Positions 1 through 9,125 of a DNA stretch of 64,000 nt are shown in pieces (positions within the stretch are counted from its first letter, which is position 1; each line of letters starts with the position of its first letter). The stretch covers positions 62,001 through 126,000 of the forward strand of contig SMSL01000004.1 in assembly GCA_007859995.1 (NCBI GenBank), given 5' to 3'. The notes under the pieces were generated by a model. The model was not told the DNA's origin and made no database searches. It saw only the letters and a program-made list of their open reading frames with translations. The stretch comes from Candidatus Brocadiaceae bacterium S225 (GTDB lineage: Bacteria; Planctomycetota; Brocadiia; Brocadiales; Scalinduaceae). The position numbers and the translations under genes are program-made.

Positions 1-836
1 GATACGAGAGATCAGGGGTTTTGCATGGACTTTTAAGGGTTCGTGGCTTTACGCAGGATGATGCCCATGTGTTCTGCAGACCTGATCAATTAAAGGACGA
101 AATAGTTGGTATTATAGATCTTGCACAATATATGCTTCAGAGTTTTGGGTTTAATGAATACGAAATAGAGCTTGCGGTCAGAGGTAATGGCGAATCTGAA
201 AAGTATATAGGCGAAAACGAAAATTGGGACCTTGCGGAAGAAGCTTTAAAGAACGCCCTCGAACAAAAAGATCTGGAATATACGCGGGAGGAAGGCGAGG
301 CGAAATTCTATGGACCGGCAATCGATATAAAGATCAAGGACGCTCTGGGCAGGGGTTGGCAGGGGCCAACCATTCAGGTGGATTTTAATTTGCCTGAAAG
401 GTTTGATGTTAATTATATCGCTTCTGATGGTAAGAAGCATAAGGTAGTGATGGTACATCGAACCGTGCTTGGCGCCATGGAGAGATTCGTCGGGTGTCTG
501 CTGGAACATTATGCCGGTGATTTCCCTTTGTGGCTTGCGCCTACACAGGTCAGGGTCCTGCCGATAACAGACGCTCATGATGAATATAGTAAAAAGATAA
601 AGGATAGATTGTCCGAGATAGGAATTCGTGTTGATTGTGATTTGAGGAATGAAAAGACAGGTTTTAAGATAAGAGAAGGCACCTTGGAGAAAATCCCTTA
701 TCTGCTTATTATAGGCGATAGAGAGCTAGAGGAAGAGACTGTGTCTGTTCGGAGTCGTAAGAATGGAGATGAGGGCGCTCTGCCTTTGTCAGAATTCCTG
801 GTACGTGTTGAAAGGGAGGCTAAGGACAAAATTTAG
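1..836 (+). CDS. thrS: threonyl-tRNA synthetase, C-terminal part (5' end outside window)
   Basis: Charges tRNA-Thr with threonine in the cytoplasm. The frame is open from base 3 and begins inside the class II motif 2 region (VLHGLLRVRGFTQDDAHVF), so the editing and N-terminal domains lie upstream of the window. Class II motif 3 is visible (VHRTVLGAMERF), followed by a complete anticodon-binding domain (from about LAPTQVRVLPI to the end). A TTG at 21 is in frame but is internal and not a start. The gene heads the usual thrS-infC-rpmI-rplT arrangement. Identity is secure; only the extent is truncated. Confidence 0.97.
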   Translation, partial: YERSGVLHGLLRVRGFTQDDAHVFCRPDQLKDEIVGIIDLAQYMLQSFGFNEYEIELAVRGNGESEKYIGENENWDLAEEALKNALEQKDLEYTREEGEAKFYGPAIDIKIKDALGRGWQGPTIQVDFNLPERFDVNYIASDGKKHKVVMVHRTVLGAMERFVGCLLEHYAGDFPLWLAPTQVRVLPITDAHDEYSKKIKDRLSEIGIRVDCDLRNEKTGFKIREGTLEKIPYLLIIGDRELEEETVSVRSRKNGDEGALPLSEFLVRVEREAKDKI

Positions 837-921
837 TATTTCATTTTATATGGAGATTTGTGATTAGCCGGGATTCTTGCGTTAGTGGAAATTATAGTTT
901 TTTTAGAATGGGGGTATAGAG

Positions 922-1422
922 ATTTCAAAATTCCTGAAAATTAATGAAAGAATATTTGCGAAGACAGTAAGAGTTGTTGGTGAAGGTGGAGAGCAATTAG
1001 GCATCATGAAAAAGCATGATGCTCTCAGTAAAGCTTTGGAATTAGGCTTGGATCTGGTTGAGGTCTCGCCGGATGCTGATCCTCCAGTGTGTCGCCTTCT
1101 GGATTACGGTAAGCATCAATACAAACTGAGCAAAAAATCGCATCAGAAAAGCCGTACCGTTCAGTTAAAGGAAATAAGGGTAAGGCCGAAAATTGGAGCG
1201 CATGATTTGCAGACGAAAATGAAGAATGCCAGGAAATTTCTCGAAAGAAAGGATAGGGTTCTGGTAAACATGATGTTCAGAGGACGAGAGAGGGCACACA
1301 AGGATCAGGCAAAAGAAATATTTGACGAAATTATTAGAACACTGGAAGATATTGCCAAGGTGGAATCACAGGCAAAGTCAACAGGAAGAAGTATGGGAAT
1401 TATTTTAACACCAAAAACATAA
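922..1422 (+). CDS. infC: translation initiation factor IF-3, probable AUU start
   Basis: IF-3 binds the 30S subunit and checks start-codon and initiator tRNA pairing. The first in-frame ATG (1006) would remove the conserved N-terminal block. Reading upstream in the same frame gives SKFLKINERIFAKTVRVVGE, the canonical IF-3 N-terminus, back to a stop at 904-906. The only good start is ATT at 922, seven bases after a GGGGG Shine-Dalgarno run (910-914). The protein is then 166 residues, with the N-domain to about residue 80 and the C-domain after it. E. coli infC also starts with AUU and is autoregulated by discrimination against that codon, so the same control is inferred here. It lies between thrS and rpmI. 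Confidence 0.9.
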   Translation: MSKFLKINERIFAKTVRVVGEGGEQLGIMKKHDALSKALELGLDLVEVSPDADPPVCRLLDYGKHQYKLSKKSHQKSRTVQLKEIRVRPKIGAHDLQTKMKNARKFLERKDRVLVNMMFRGRERAHKDQAKEIFDEIIRTLEDIAKVESQAKSTGRSMGIILTPKT

Positions 1423-1459
1423 CACTAAAGTTAAACCTAGAAAATGAGGGAGTATTGGA

Positions 1460-1657
1460 ATGCCAAAATTAAAAACACACAAGGGTCTTACGAAAAGAGT
1501 CAGGGTTTCTTCTAACGGCAAGATTAAGAGAAAGAAGGCAGGTGCCGGTCATTTAATGTCGGGAAAAACTGGTAGTCGTAAAAGAACACTCAAGAGAACA
1601 AGTCTTGTATCAAAAGGGTTTACCAGATCTGTGTTACGTGCTTTAGGAAAAGCATAG
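1460..1657 (+). CDS. rpmI: 50S ribosomal protein L35
   Basis: Small basic protein of the large ribosomal subunit, 65 residues, the normal L35 length. The start MPKLKTHKGLTKRVRVS and the HLMSGKTGSRKRTLK core are diagnostic. The ATG follows a GAGGGAG ribosome binding site at 1446-1452. It sits 37 bases after infC and before rplT, as in most bacteria. In E. coli the L35-L20 pair is repressed by L20 binding the leader mRNA; no such structure was checked here. Confidence 0.97.
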   Translation: MPKLKTHKGLTKRVRVSSNGKIKRKKAGAGHLMSGKTGSRKRTLKRTSLVSKGFTRSVLRALGKA

Positions 1658-1694
1658 TAAATATTTTAGAATAAGCGCAAGAAAGGTTTTAAAG

Positions 1695-2048
1695 ATGCCA
1701 AGAGTAAGAAACGGTTCAGCAAAGAAACAGGGAAGAAAAAGACTTCTCAATGCAACAAAAGGGTATTGGGGTGGTAGAGGTAATCTCTTTAGGAAGGCCA
1801 GTGAAACGTATGTGAGGGCAATGGCCTTTGCTTACAGAGATAGAAAATGTAAAAAGAGGAATTTCAGAAAACTCTGGATAATACGCATAAACGCAGCTGC
1901 TAAAATGCGCGGGATAAATTATAGTCGTTTTATCAACGGGTTAATAAAAGCCAATGTTGTAGTTGACAGGAAGATGTTAGCGGAAGCAGCAGTTAACGAT
2001 CCTGTAGCTTTTGATAAATTGGTTGAGTTGTCAAAGCAACATATTTAA
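1695..2048 (+). CDS. rplT: 50S ribosomal protein L20
   Basis: Early-assembly protein of the large subunit, 117 residues, full length. The basic N-terminal helix (MPRVRNGSAKKQGRKRLLNATKGYWG pattern) and the C-terminal globular domain (RINAAAKMRGINYSRFINGL) are both present. An AAAGG ribosome binding site precedes the ATG. It ends the infC-rpmI-rplT run and is followed at once by a hairpin terminator. Confidence 0.97.
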   Translation: MPRVRNGSAKKQGRKRLLNATKGYWGGRGNLFRKASETYVRAMAFAYRDRKCKKRNFRKLWIIRINAAAKMRGINYSRFINGLIKANVVVDRKMLAEAAVNDPVAFDKLVELSKQHI

Positions 2049-2080
2049 AGCCGGAATGCGTACCATGCGTTCCGGCTTTT
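2048..2080 (+). terminator. Rho-independent terminator after rplT
   Basis: Directly after the rplT stop, AGCCGGAATGC pairs with GCGTTCCGGCT (one G-U pair) around a short loop, and the stem ends in TTTT. This separates the ribosomal protein operon from pheS-pheT. Confidence 0.85.
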
Positions 2081-2349
2081 CCACTCTTTATGGTTTGTTT
2101 TTTGATTAACAATCTTCGATATCCAATCCGCAATTTGGAATATTGTTATGTACCATTCCTTTCGGCCCGCCCGGATAAGTCGTTCGGACGGGAAGGATTC
2201 CAGTGACACGCCGGAATATTCTTGAAAGCGAGATTAACACTTGAGTTAAGCAGCATGCAATTCCACTTGCACGTTATGCCCCCTTAATACAAATTTTGTT
2301 TTGTGGAACAGCACTACCTGGATTGGCCGCTATAGGGAGCTGATTTATT
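2081..2349. other. non-coding gap between rplT and pheS with a hairpin
   Basis: No credible gene. An imperfect inverted repeat at about 2154-2199 (CCCGCCCGGA against TTCGGACGGG, extended by ATTCCTT/AAGGATT) could form a strong hairpin. The pheS promoter must lie here. No T-box features were recognised. Confidence 0.5.
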
Positions 2350-3390
2350 ATGCAGGAAAGATTAAGTGAAATAAAAAACCAGGCAAAGGACGATTTGACA
2401 AAGGCTGGGTCTATCGAAGAAGTTGAAACGATAAAGACCAGATATCTCGGAAGAAAAGGTGGCGTTATTACTGAGATAATCAAGACTATTCCAGGTTTGC
2501 CACCAGAACAGAGATCGTCTACCGGGAAGTCTGCAAATATTCTTAAGAATGAAATAGGCAAGTGGATAGAAGAAAAAAAAGATGGGTTTAACACTTCTGC
2601 TGATGGTTCATTTTCTCTGCCGTTACCTAGGCTAAAAGGAGAGATATTTGATGTGACGCTACCGGGAGAGCACAAACCCTATGGCCGTAAACATCCACTT
2701 ACACAGACTATCGATGAAATTAAAGGGATATTCAAGAAACTGTGTTTCGATATAGAATACGGACCTGAGGTAGAACACGAATACTACAATTTTGATGCTC
2801 TGAATATCCCCGCTGACCATCCTTCCAGAGAAGATTTTGATACATTCTACCTGGGTAACAAGCGCCTTCTGAGAAGCCAGACCTCCACCGTTCAGATAAG
2901 GGTAATGGAAAAGAAAAAACCTCCCATAAGGATGATAGCTCCGGGAAAGGTCTTTCGTCCGGACACAGTTGATGCTCGTCATGCTTCCATGTTTCATCAG
3001 ATTGAAGGGCTGATGGTGGATGAAGGCGTCAGCTTCAGCGATCTAAAATATGTTTTAACCCTGTTTGCCCAGTCGTATTTCGGACAGGATATAAAGATGA
3101 GATTTCGACCTTCATTCTTCCCCTTTACCGAGCCAAGTGCAGAAATCGATATTTCATGCTCTCTCTGTAAAGGAAAGGGATGCAGTGTGTGCTCCCAAAG
3201 TGGCTGGGTTGAGGTATTGGGCGCGGGAATGGTGGACCCCAACGTATTTGATACCGTTGGCTATGATTCTGAAAAATATACCGGGTTTGCATTTGGCATG
3301 GGCGTGGAGAGGCTTACCATGTTGAAGTATGGTATAGATAACATCAGGCTCTTCTTTGAAAATGACCTGAGATTTTTATCACAATTTTAA
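2350..3390 (+). CDS. pheS: phenylalanyl-tRNA synthetase alpha subunit
   Basis: Catalytic subunit of the heterotetrameric PheRS that charges tRNA-Phe. 346 residues, normal length. An N-terminal coiled-coil arm (about 1-90) leads into the class II core with HPLTQTIDEIKGIF, the motif 2 stretch (RSQTSTVQIRVM..RVMIAPGKVFRPDTVDARH pattern) and motif 3 (GFAFGMGVERLTMLKYGI). A GGGAG ribosome binding site at 2335-2339 supports the ATG at 2350. pheT follows after 5 bases. Confidence 0.97.
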   Translation: MQERLSEIKNQAKDDLTKAGSIEEVETIKTRYLGRKGGVITEIIKTIPGLPPEQRSSTGKSANILKNEIGKWIEEKKDGFNTSADGSFSLPLPRLKGEIFDVTLPGEHKPYGRKHPLTQTIDEIKGIFKKLCFDIEYGPEVEHEYYNFDALNIPADHPSREDFDTFYLGNKRLLRSQTSTVQIRVMEKKKPPIRMIAPGKVFRPDTVDARHASMFHQIEGLMVDEGVSFSDLKYVLTLFAQSYFGQDIKMRFRPSFFPFTEPSAEIDISCSLCKGKGCSVCSQSGWVEVLGAGMVDPNVFDTVGYDSEKYTGFAFGMGVERLTMLKYGIDNIRLFFENDLRFLSQF

Positions 3391-3395
3391 AACCT

Positions 3396-5411
3396 ATGAA
3401 AATCAGTTACAACTGGCTCAAGGATTATTGCAAACACGGTCTTTCCGTAGAGAAATTGGCAGAAAGTTTAACGAACGCGGGATTGGTAGTTGACACGGTA
3501 AGCCCGGTAGAAGATGATTTCTGCCTGGAGGTTGAGGTGACTTCAAACAGGCCTGACTGCCTGGGTTTTATCGGTGTCGCAAGAGAAGTAGCTACCATTG
3601 TCCGCGGTAAGCTTGACATTCCGGATGTGGGTTATGATACAATGGATGAAAATATAAATGATATAACCAGTGTTACTGTAGAAGATAATGAATTATGCCG
3701 GAGGTATACGGCACGAATCATAAAAGACGTGAAAATAGGGCCATCTCCGGGATGGTTGCAGAAAAAAATCAGCAGCATTGGGCTTCGTCCCGTAAATAAT
3801 ATCGTAGATATTACAAACTATGTATTGATGGAGAGTGGTCAGCCATTACACGCCTTTGATTTTAACAAATTAAGTGAAAGCAGGATTGTTGTCAGAAGGG
3901 CAAAGAAGGCAGAGACTATGGAGGCAATCGATGGCAGCAAGTGTACGCTTACGGATGATATGCTGGTGATTGCGGACTTTCAAAAACCGGTTGCCATTGC
4001 CGGTATAATGGGAGGAAAGGATACAGAGGTTTCTGATACCACAAGAAACATCCTTCTGGAAAGTGCTTTCTTCGATCCGAGAAGTGTCAGAAGGGTCTCC
4101 AGGAAACTTGGCCTGGTGTCGGACTCTTCCTATCGTTTTGAGCGTCGTGTTGATCCTGAGTGCGTTGACTGGGCATCAAGGAGAGCTACAAAGATGATAT
4201 TGGAGATAGCGGGTGGTCAGGCGGTAGAGGGTGTAATTGATCAAAACTATCTTGAAGACAAAAAGGTGTGTGTTACATTGAAGATGTCTCACTTGAACCG
4301 CCTGTTGGGACTTCAGATAGAAAAGGATACGGCGAAGGATATTCTAGGACACTTACAATTTAGTATAAATTCAGAAACGGAAGACGGGTTCAGTGTGGAT
4401 GTTCCCAGTTTCAGGGGAGACGTTTATCGGGAAATCGATCTGATAGAGGAAGTCGCCAGGATTCATGGTTACGACAAAATACCCATAAAAAGCAATATAG
4501 GAGTAAAACTGACACAGGATAACCAGTTTGACAAAATTACGGAAAAAACAAAAAATGTTATCTCCGGACTGGGTTTTAATGAAGTTATCACTGATAGTAT
4601 TGTCGGAGATTCGCAGAATCGGCATGGTACTCTCTGGTCTGAGACCAGTAGTCTGAAGATCCTTAACCCGATACGGCAGGACGAAGACCTTTTGAGGAAG
4701 GCACTGGTGCATAACCTTTTGAGGGTGAAGAAGCATAATCAGAACTATGGTGTAGAGAAAACTGATATATATGAATTGTCCAAGGTTTATTTGCCTAAGG
4801 AGGACGACCAGTTGCCGGAAGAGAAGGAGTGTTTATGCCTTCTCGGGGAGGAAGGGTATCTGGCTTTAAAAGGCGTTATAGAGACGATACTCAATCACCT
4901 TAATATTGCGGACAGTCTTGAGAGTACGCATTTTAATTTTGGTCTATTCTGTCCTGAAAAATCTGCAGAGCTGAGGCTTGGAGACAGTGTTCTGGGATTT
5001 ATAGGAGAATTAAGTAAAGAAGTAATTAGTGATTATGGTTTCAGAAGCAAGCCGTGCGTCGCAGAACTTGATTTTAACATACTGATAGACAAAACAAACC
5101 TTGAAAGCTCATACCGAAAAATACCATCATTTCCCGTAGTGACAAGAGATCTTGCAGTCGTAACTGATGAGGATGTTACCTGGGCAGATATAAAAAGATG
5201 CATCGAATCTCTTAAAATAGACTATGTTGACGACATAGAATTCTTTGACGTATACAGAGGCAAGCAGATTGAGAGGGGCAGGAAGAGTATCGCCTTCAGG
5301 ATTACATTCAGGGCAGATGATAAAACCCTGAAGAGCGATGAAGTAGATATCCTGAAGGAAAAAATCCTTACAAATCTCAGCAATTCCCTTGGTGTAAACC
5401 TTCGTGCATAA
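3396..5411 (+). CDS. pheT: phenylalanyl-tRNA synthetase beta subunit, short form without the OB-fold domain
   Basis: Partner of PheS; carries the editing site and the anticodon-binding ferredoxin-like fold. 671 residues against roughly 780-800 in E. coli or Thermus. The N-terminus (MKISYNWLKDY...AGLVVDTVSPVED, 1-40) passes straight to the next conserved block (LEVEVTSNRPDCLGFIGVAREVA, from about 44), so the roughly 110-residue EMAP/OB-fold tRNA-binding insert is missing. The B3/B4 editing region (about 95-270, with GGKDTEV), the B5 and catalytic-like domains, and the C-terminal FDX-ACB domain (about 575-671) remain. There is no frameshift at the junction. No strong ribosome binding site is visible; translational coupling to pheS is likely. 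Confidence 0.95.
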   Translation: MKISYNWLKDYCKHGLSVEKLAESLTNAGLVVDTVSPVEDDFCLEVEVTSNRPDCLGFIGVAREVATIVRGKLDIPDVGYDTMDENINDITSVTVEDNELCRRYTARIIKDVKIGPSPGWLQKKISSIGLRPVNNIVDITNYVLMESGQPLHAFDFNKLSESRIVVRRAKKAETMEAIDGSKCTLTDDMLVIADFQKPVAIAGIMGGKDTEVSDTTRNILLESAFFDPRSVRRVSRKLGLVSDSSYRFERRVDPECVDWASRRATKMILEIAGGQAVEGVIDQNYLEDKKVCVTLKMSHLNRLLGLQIEKDTAKDILGHLQFSINSETEDGFSVDVPSFRGDVYREIDLIEEVARIHGYDKIPIKSNIGVKLTQDNQFDKITEKTKNVISGLGFNEVITDSIVGDSQNRHGTLWSETSSLKILNPIRQDEDLLRKALVHNLLRVKKHNQNYGVEKTDIYELSKVYLPKEDDQLPEEKECLCLLGEEGYLALKGVIETILNHLNIADSLESTHFNFGLFCPEKSAELRLGDSVLGFIGELSKEVISDYGFRSKPCVAELDFNILIDKTNLESSYRKIPSFPVVTRDLAVVTDEDVTWADIKRCIESLKIDYVDDIEFFDVYRGKQIERGRKSIAFRITFRADDKTLKSDEVDILKEKILTNLSNSLGVNLRA

Positions 5412-5444
5412 GACCAGGAATTATTATATGAACCGTATCGCCAC

Positions 5445-8027
5445 CTAAAAATCTTTAAAACTTTCATTATGTTCCAGAATCCTATTCTCACCCATTGGAA
5501 TAATGCTTTCGTTAGAATCTGTTTTGACTGGAACGTCTTCATTCCTGCCGTTATCATTATCTTCCGTTTTATTATCAGTACCAGGAGCAGTTTCAGGTGA
5601 ATCCATAGACTCGGATTTGATTCCTTTGTTGAAATCATCACGCTTTCTCAGTTTAGCGATTGAATTCAATATGTATATTGGTAAAGAAATTAATTTCAAT
5701 ACACTCTTGCCTGGTGTTTTTACGTCTGTAACATTCTGTTCCGGCGTCTCACTGGAAATTACATTATCAGGTTTTTCTGCATTGCCTTTATCAGGATTTA
5801 CAGGTTTATTTCTTCGATGTTCTCCTTTACTATTAACCTGCATTGCTAATATATTAATTTGTTCCTTCATTGTTTGTGCCTGGGCTGCTAATTCTTCGCT
5901 TGCAGATGCCGTTTCTTCCGCGTTTGCCGCCGTCTGCTGTGTAACCAGGTCCATCTGTTGTACTGCATTGCTAACCTGAGTAATACTCTCTGATTGTTCT
6001 GCAGATGCTTCCGTTATCTCTTTTGTCAGAACCGCGGCTCGTTTTACGTCCTTAACAATATGTTCAGTATCTTCTTTGCATTTAGCGGCAATCCTGGTTC
6101 CTTCTCCAGCTTTTTGAACACATTCACCAATCAGAACAGTAGTGTTTTTTGCCGCATCCGCACTCTTTTTGGCAAGATTGCCTACTTCTTCTGTGACAGC
6201 AGCAAACTTCTCCCCGTTATCACTTGCGCGAGCGGCTTCGACTGCAGCATTAAGGGCCAGGAGGTTAGTCTGAAATGCTATAGTTTCTATGTCCTTGACA
6301 CCTCTGGCAATCTTTTTAATATTTTCATTAAATTCTTTGTTTTTGCTTGCTCCATTCTCAAATTTATCGGTATTTGCCAGACAACTTTGAACTATTACAC
6401 TGGTGTCTTTTGCTGCAGCCATACTCTTATTAGCAAGGTTTCTGACCTCTTTTGCAACTACAGCAAAGCTGTTTCCCTGCTTGACGATCTGAGATGTATC
6501 CTGACCTGCTTTAAGTGCCAGGGCATTGGTCTGCGATGCTATACCGTCTATTATCTTTGTAATCTCCGCTATCTTCTTGCTGCTGAAAGCTATTTCTTCC
6601 ATTGAACTGCTTACTTCAGCCGCCGCCTTATTACCGTTTTCTGCATCAACAATGCACACGTCTACTAATTTTGATGTTTCCTCTGCGTTCTTTGCATTTT
6701 GTTTCGTCATGGATGACATCTCTTCCATGGATGCCGATGTCTCTTCCAGAGAGGATGCCTGTTCTGATGAACCCTGTGCAAGGGACTGTCCCGCAGAAGA
6801 CAGTTCTTCAGCTGCCAAGGCAATATGCTCTGAGCTATCTGATAATTTTGCGACGAGACCACTCAAAAAGTTTATTAATGGACGCGCAAAAAGTAACCAA
6901 CCAAGGCCGATTACTGCACAGACAATTATTACAGAAAGCGTCTGTATCTTTAGCAGCATTGACATCCTCTCTTTCGATCCTGCCTGATATAAGGCCGCTG
7001 CGTCATTTATAGCGTGCATCGTGGAATTCGCGCTGGTAAATGCGTCATCATAGGCAACAATATATTCCGCTGAATTTATTTCAGTATCCAGAAGGGCTTG
7101 CAGATTCGCCTGTGTGGTATTCCAATATTTTTTTGCCTCAATTAATTTCGCAAGAATCGGACGATCATTACATGCTGGTAGTGTAGTGAATTTTTTCATT
7201 TCCATGTCCAGAGGTGCTTTCCCACCGCTAATGAGTGCTCCGAGTGTGGTATCAAAAACCTTTTTTGTCTTGAGGAAGGTGTCTTCACCAAATTTACCGT
7301 CATCTGAATCGGCAAAGAATGCCTCCGTTTTCGCACTCATAGTACCTATCGGAATATTGACAACAAGAATGCCCATAACTTCCCCAAGCTTGAAATCTTT
7401 TTTCGGGCTATCTTCATGGGAGTTATGGCATTTTACACAGGCCTCGGCACCGGCGACATCTGGTGTCGCATAACGAAGGGTAAAAATACCATTGTGCTCC
7501 ATAAAACGTGAAAAAACATTTCCTTTATCTTGATATAAGAAATCGAATGCCTCTCTCTCGAAGTCTGTGCGAAGGTTTTTTTCCTTGTTTATGTTCCACT
7601 TGCTCAGGAGGTCGTAACTGTACACACCTTGTTTGTTGATAGTGCTTGAAACTTCCTGTACAAAGGTAGCCGGAAGGGGAATACCTCCGTCAAGGTTAGT
7701 GTAGTTCCTGTTTGGATGTACATTGGTTATGCCGTCTTTCTTAAGTTTTGCTATTATATTCTTAGTATACTGTTTGCGATCCTCTACAATCTGAATGGTT
7801 GCAATTTCAGCAGCCTTTATTGTACTGTAGCGAACCTGGCGAGGCATTAATTCATTAATGTATTCTTTAAAATATTTCTGGGTAAGTATGCGCTGATTTG
7901 CGGCCAGATTAACAACTACCAGATCAGACTGCTGTTCTCTTGTAGTCTTGAAAACAAAGAATGCACCAATTAATACCGCAACTAAGAATATTGAAAATAC
8001 TAGAACAAATTTTTTACCGATAGTCAT
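5445..8027 (-). CDS. methyl-accepting chemotaxis protein with periplasmic c-heme sensor and duplicated signalling tip
   Basis: Inner-membrane chemoreceptor signalling to CheA/CheW. 860 residues. TM1 spans about 8-26. A PilJ-like helix (NLAANQRILTQKYF, 40-53) leads into a periplasmic DUF3365/Tll0287-like domain with a c-type heme motif C197-V-K-C-H201. TM2 spans about 364-381 and a long cytoplasmic coiled coil follows. The receptor tip occurs twice: a degenerate copy (DGIASQTNALALKA, about 494-507, then SFAVVAKEVRNLANKS) and a canonical one (ETIAFQTNLLALNAAVEAARA, 581-601). A GAGGGGA ribosome binding site precedes the ATG. It is convergent with pheT. The ligand is unknown; the heme suggests redox or gas sensing. 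The C-terminal 120 residues are hydrophilic and probably disordered. Confidence 0.9.
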   Translation of the reverse strand: MTIGKKFVLVFSIFLVAVLIGAFFVFKTTREQQSDLVVVNLAANQRILTQKYFKEYINELMPRQVRYSTIKAAEIATIQIVEDRKQYTKNIIAKLKKDGITNVHPNRNYTNLDGGIPLPATFVQEVSSTINKQGVYSYDLLSKWNINKEKNLRTDFEREAFDFLYQDKGNVFSRFMEHNGIFTLRYATPDVAGAEACVKCHNSHEDSPKKDFKLGEVMGILVVNIPIGTMSAKTEAFFADSDDGKFGEDTFLKTKKVFDTTLGALISGGKAPLDMEMKKFTTLPACNDRPILAKLIEAKKYWNTTQANLQALLDTEINSAEYIVAYDDAFTSANSTMHAINDAAALYQAGSKERMSMLLKIQTLSVIIVCAVIGLGWLLFARPLINFLSGLVAKLSDSSEHIALAAEELSSAGQSLAQGSSEQASSLEETSASMEEMSSMTKQNAKNAEETSKLVDVCIVDAENGNKAAAEVSSSMEEIAFSSKKIAEITKIIDGIASQTNALALKAGQDTSQIVKQGNSFAVVAKEVRNLANKSMAAAKDTSVIVQSCLANTDKFENGASKNKEFNENIKKIARGVKDIETIAFQTNLLALNAAVEAARASDNGEKFAAVTEEVGNLAKKSADAAKNTTVLIGECVQKAGEGTRIAAKCKEDTEHIVKDVKRAAVLTKEITEASAEQSESITQVSNAVQQMDLVTQQTAANAEETASASEELAAQAQTMKEQINILAMQVNSKGEHRRNKPVNPDKGNAEKPDNVISSETPEQNVTDVKTPGKSVLKLISLPIYILNSIAKLRKRDDFNKGIKSESMDSPETAPGTDNKTEDNDNGRNEDVPVKTDSNESIIPMGENRILEHNESFKDF

Positions 8028-8372
8028 TATTTTCCCCTCTCAAGTTAAAATTACTGACTTTACGAGTATATATTGTATATTTCTTGTACAAAACAATAGA
8101 GTAAGTACTCTGAATAAGGAAATTGCAAAAATGATACCGAATACAGAAATTTCATCACAGAAGTATATGGTAATATGTCTATACCTCAAAATACTTTGCA
8201 TTGTTACAAGATTTAAGGAAAAGATTATAGTGGGAAGAATTATTGGGCTAGTACAACAGCATTGTTTTTGTCAGTATTACATTGGAATTACAGCTCATTG
8301 TATTATAAAATGACAGCAACATATCAGACACATAATCAGATAAGTATGATTAGTTAATAAAATTATCTTCTA
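8028..8372. other. AT-rich divergent intergenic region
   Basis: Lies between the divergently transcribed chemoreceptor and the ABC transporter genes, so it should hold promoters for both. The bases are AT-rich and no convincing gene or structured RNA was seen. Confidence 0.5.
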
Positions 8373-9125
8373 ATGATTGACATACAGGGCGTTTCTAAAG
8401 TATACGGTCAAACTACAGCACTTCATTCCATTGATTTGACGATTCCTGCCAGCCAGACAACAGTGCTAATTGGCCAGAGTGGATGTGGGAAATCAACTAT
8501 ACTGCGGCTCATCATAGGGTTAGTACAGGCAGACAGTGGGTCTGTTTATTTTGAAGGGACCAGGGTTACTCCTGAAGTTGTGATTTCTTTAAGGCGAAAG
8601 ATGGGTTATGTTATCCAGGAGGGAGGCCTTTTTCCACACCTTACAGCATATGATAACGTGGCGCTGATGGCACGCTACCTGGGATGGAGTGATGAACGGA
8701 TTAAAGAACGGTTGGACGAGCTTGCCGAACTGACGCATTTTCCATCTGAAGGACTTGAACGTTTTCCAGTACAGCTTTCCGGTGGTCAACAGCAGCGGGT
8801 GAGTTTGATGCGGGCTCTCATGTTAGATCCGGATGTGCTTCTGCTGGATGAACCCCTTGGTGCCCTGGATCCGATGATAAGGGCTGATCTCCAGGTAGAT
8901 TTAAAAAGGATATTCCAGGCGCTTGGCAAAACAGTTATCCTGGTAACTCACGATATAGCAGAAGCCTGCTTCTTTGGAGACATTATTACCTTGCTGAGGG
9001 ATGGAAGAGTTTTACAGAAAGGCACACTGGATGAGTTTATACAATCACCTGCCGACGCATTTGTTACCCGATTTATCAATGCTCAGCGAAGCCCTTTAGA
9101 TGTTATGGGAAAGGATTCCAGGTGA
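8373..9125 (+). CDS. ABC transporter ATPase, OpuCA/ProV-like; candidate ergothioneine importer EgtV
   Basis: Energises an importer at the inner membrane. 250 residues. Walker A GQSGCGKST (34-42), Q-loop near 82, signature LSGGQQQR (135-142), Walker B VLLLDEP (155-161) and switch histidine VTHD (191-194). It belongs by motif to the glycine betaine/choline/carnitine group, but the tandem CBS domains usual in ProV/OpuCA are absent, since the protein ends soon after the nucleotide-binding domain. The stop overlaps the GTG start of the permease by four bases (GTGA), so the two are translationally coupled. Family membership is clear. An ergothioneine rather than betaine substrate is inferred only from the egtD and fusion genes downstream. 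Confidence 0.85.
   Translation: MIDIQGVSKVYGQTTALHSIDLTIPASQTTVLIGQSGCGKSTILRLIIGLVQADSGSVYFEGTRVTPEVVISLRRKMGYVIQEGGLFPHLTAYDNVALMARYLGWSDERIKERLDELAELTHFPSEGLERFPVQLSGGQQQRVSLMRALMLDPDVLLLDEPLGALDPMIRADLQVDLKRIFQALGKTVILVTHDIAEACFFGDIITLLRDGRVLQKGTLDEFIQSPADAFVTRFINAQRSPLDVMGKDSR

Noticed and set aside
2081-2349. T-box or other leader upstream of pheS
   Set aside because: No T-box specifier or conserved bulge recognised; only a generic GC-rich hairpin.
5994-6987. Plus-strand open frames opposite the chemoreceptor
   Set aside because: Shadows of the strongly supported minus-strand gene; Cys/Phe-rich translations with no domains.
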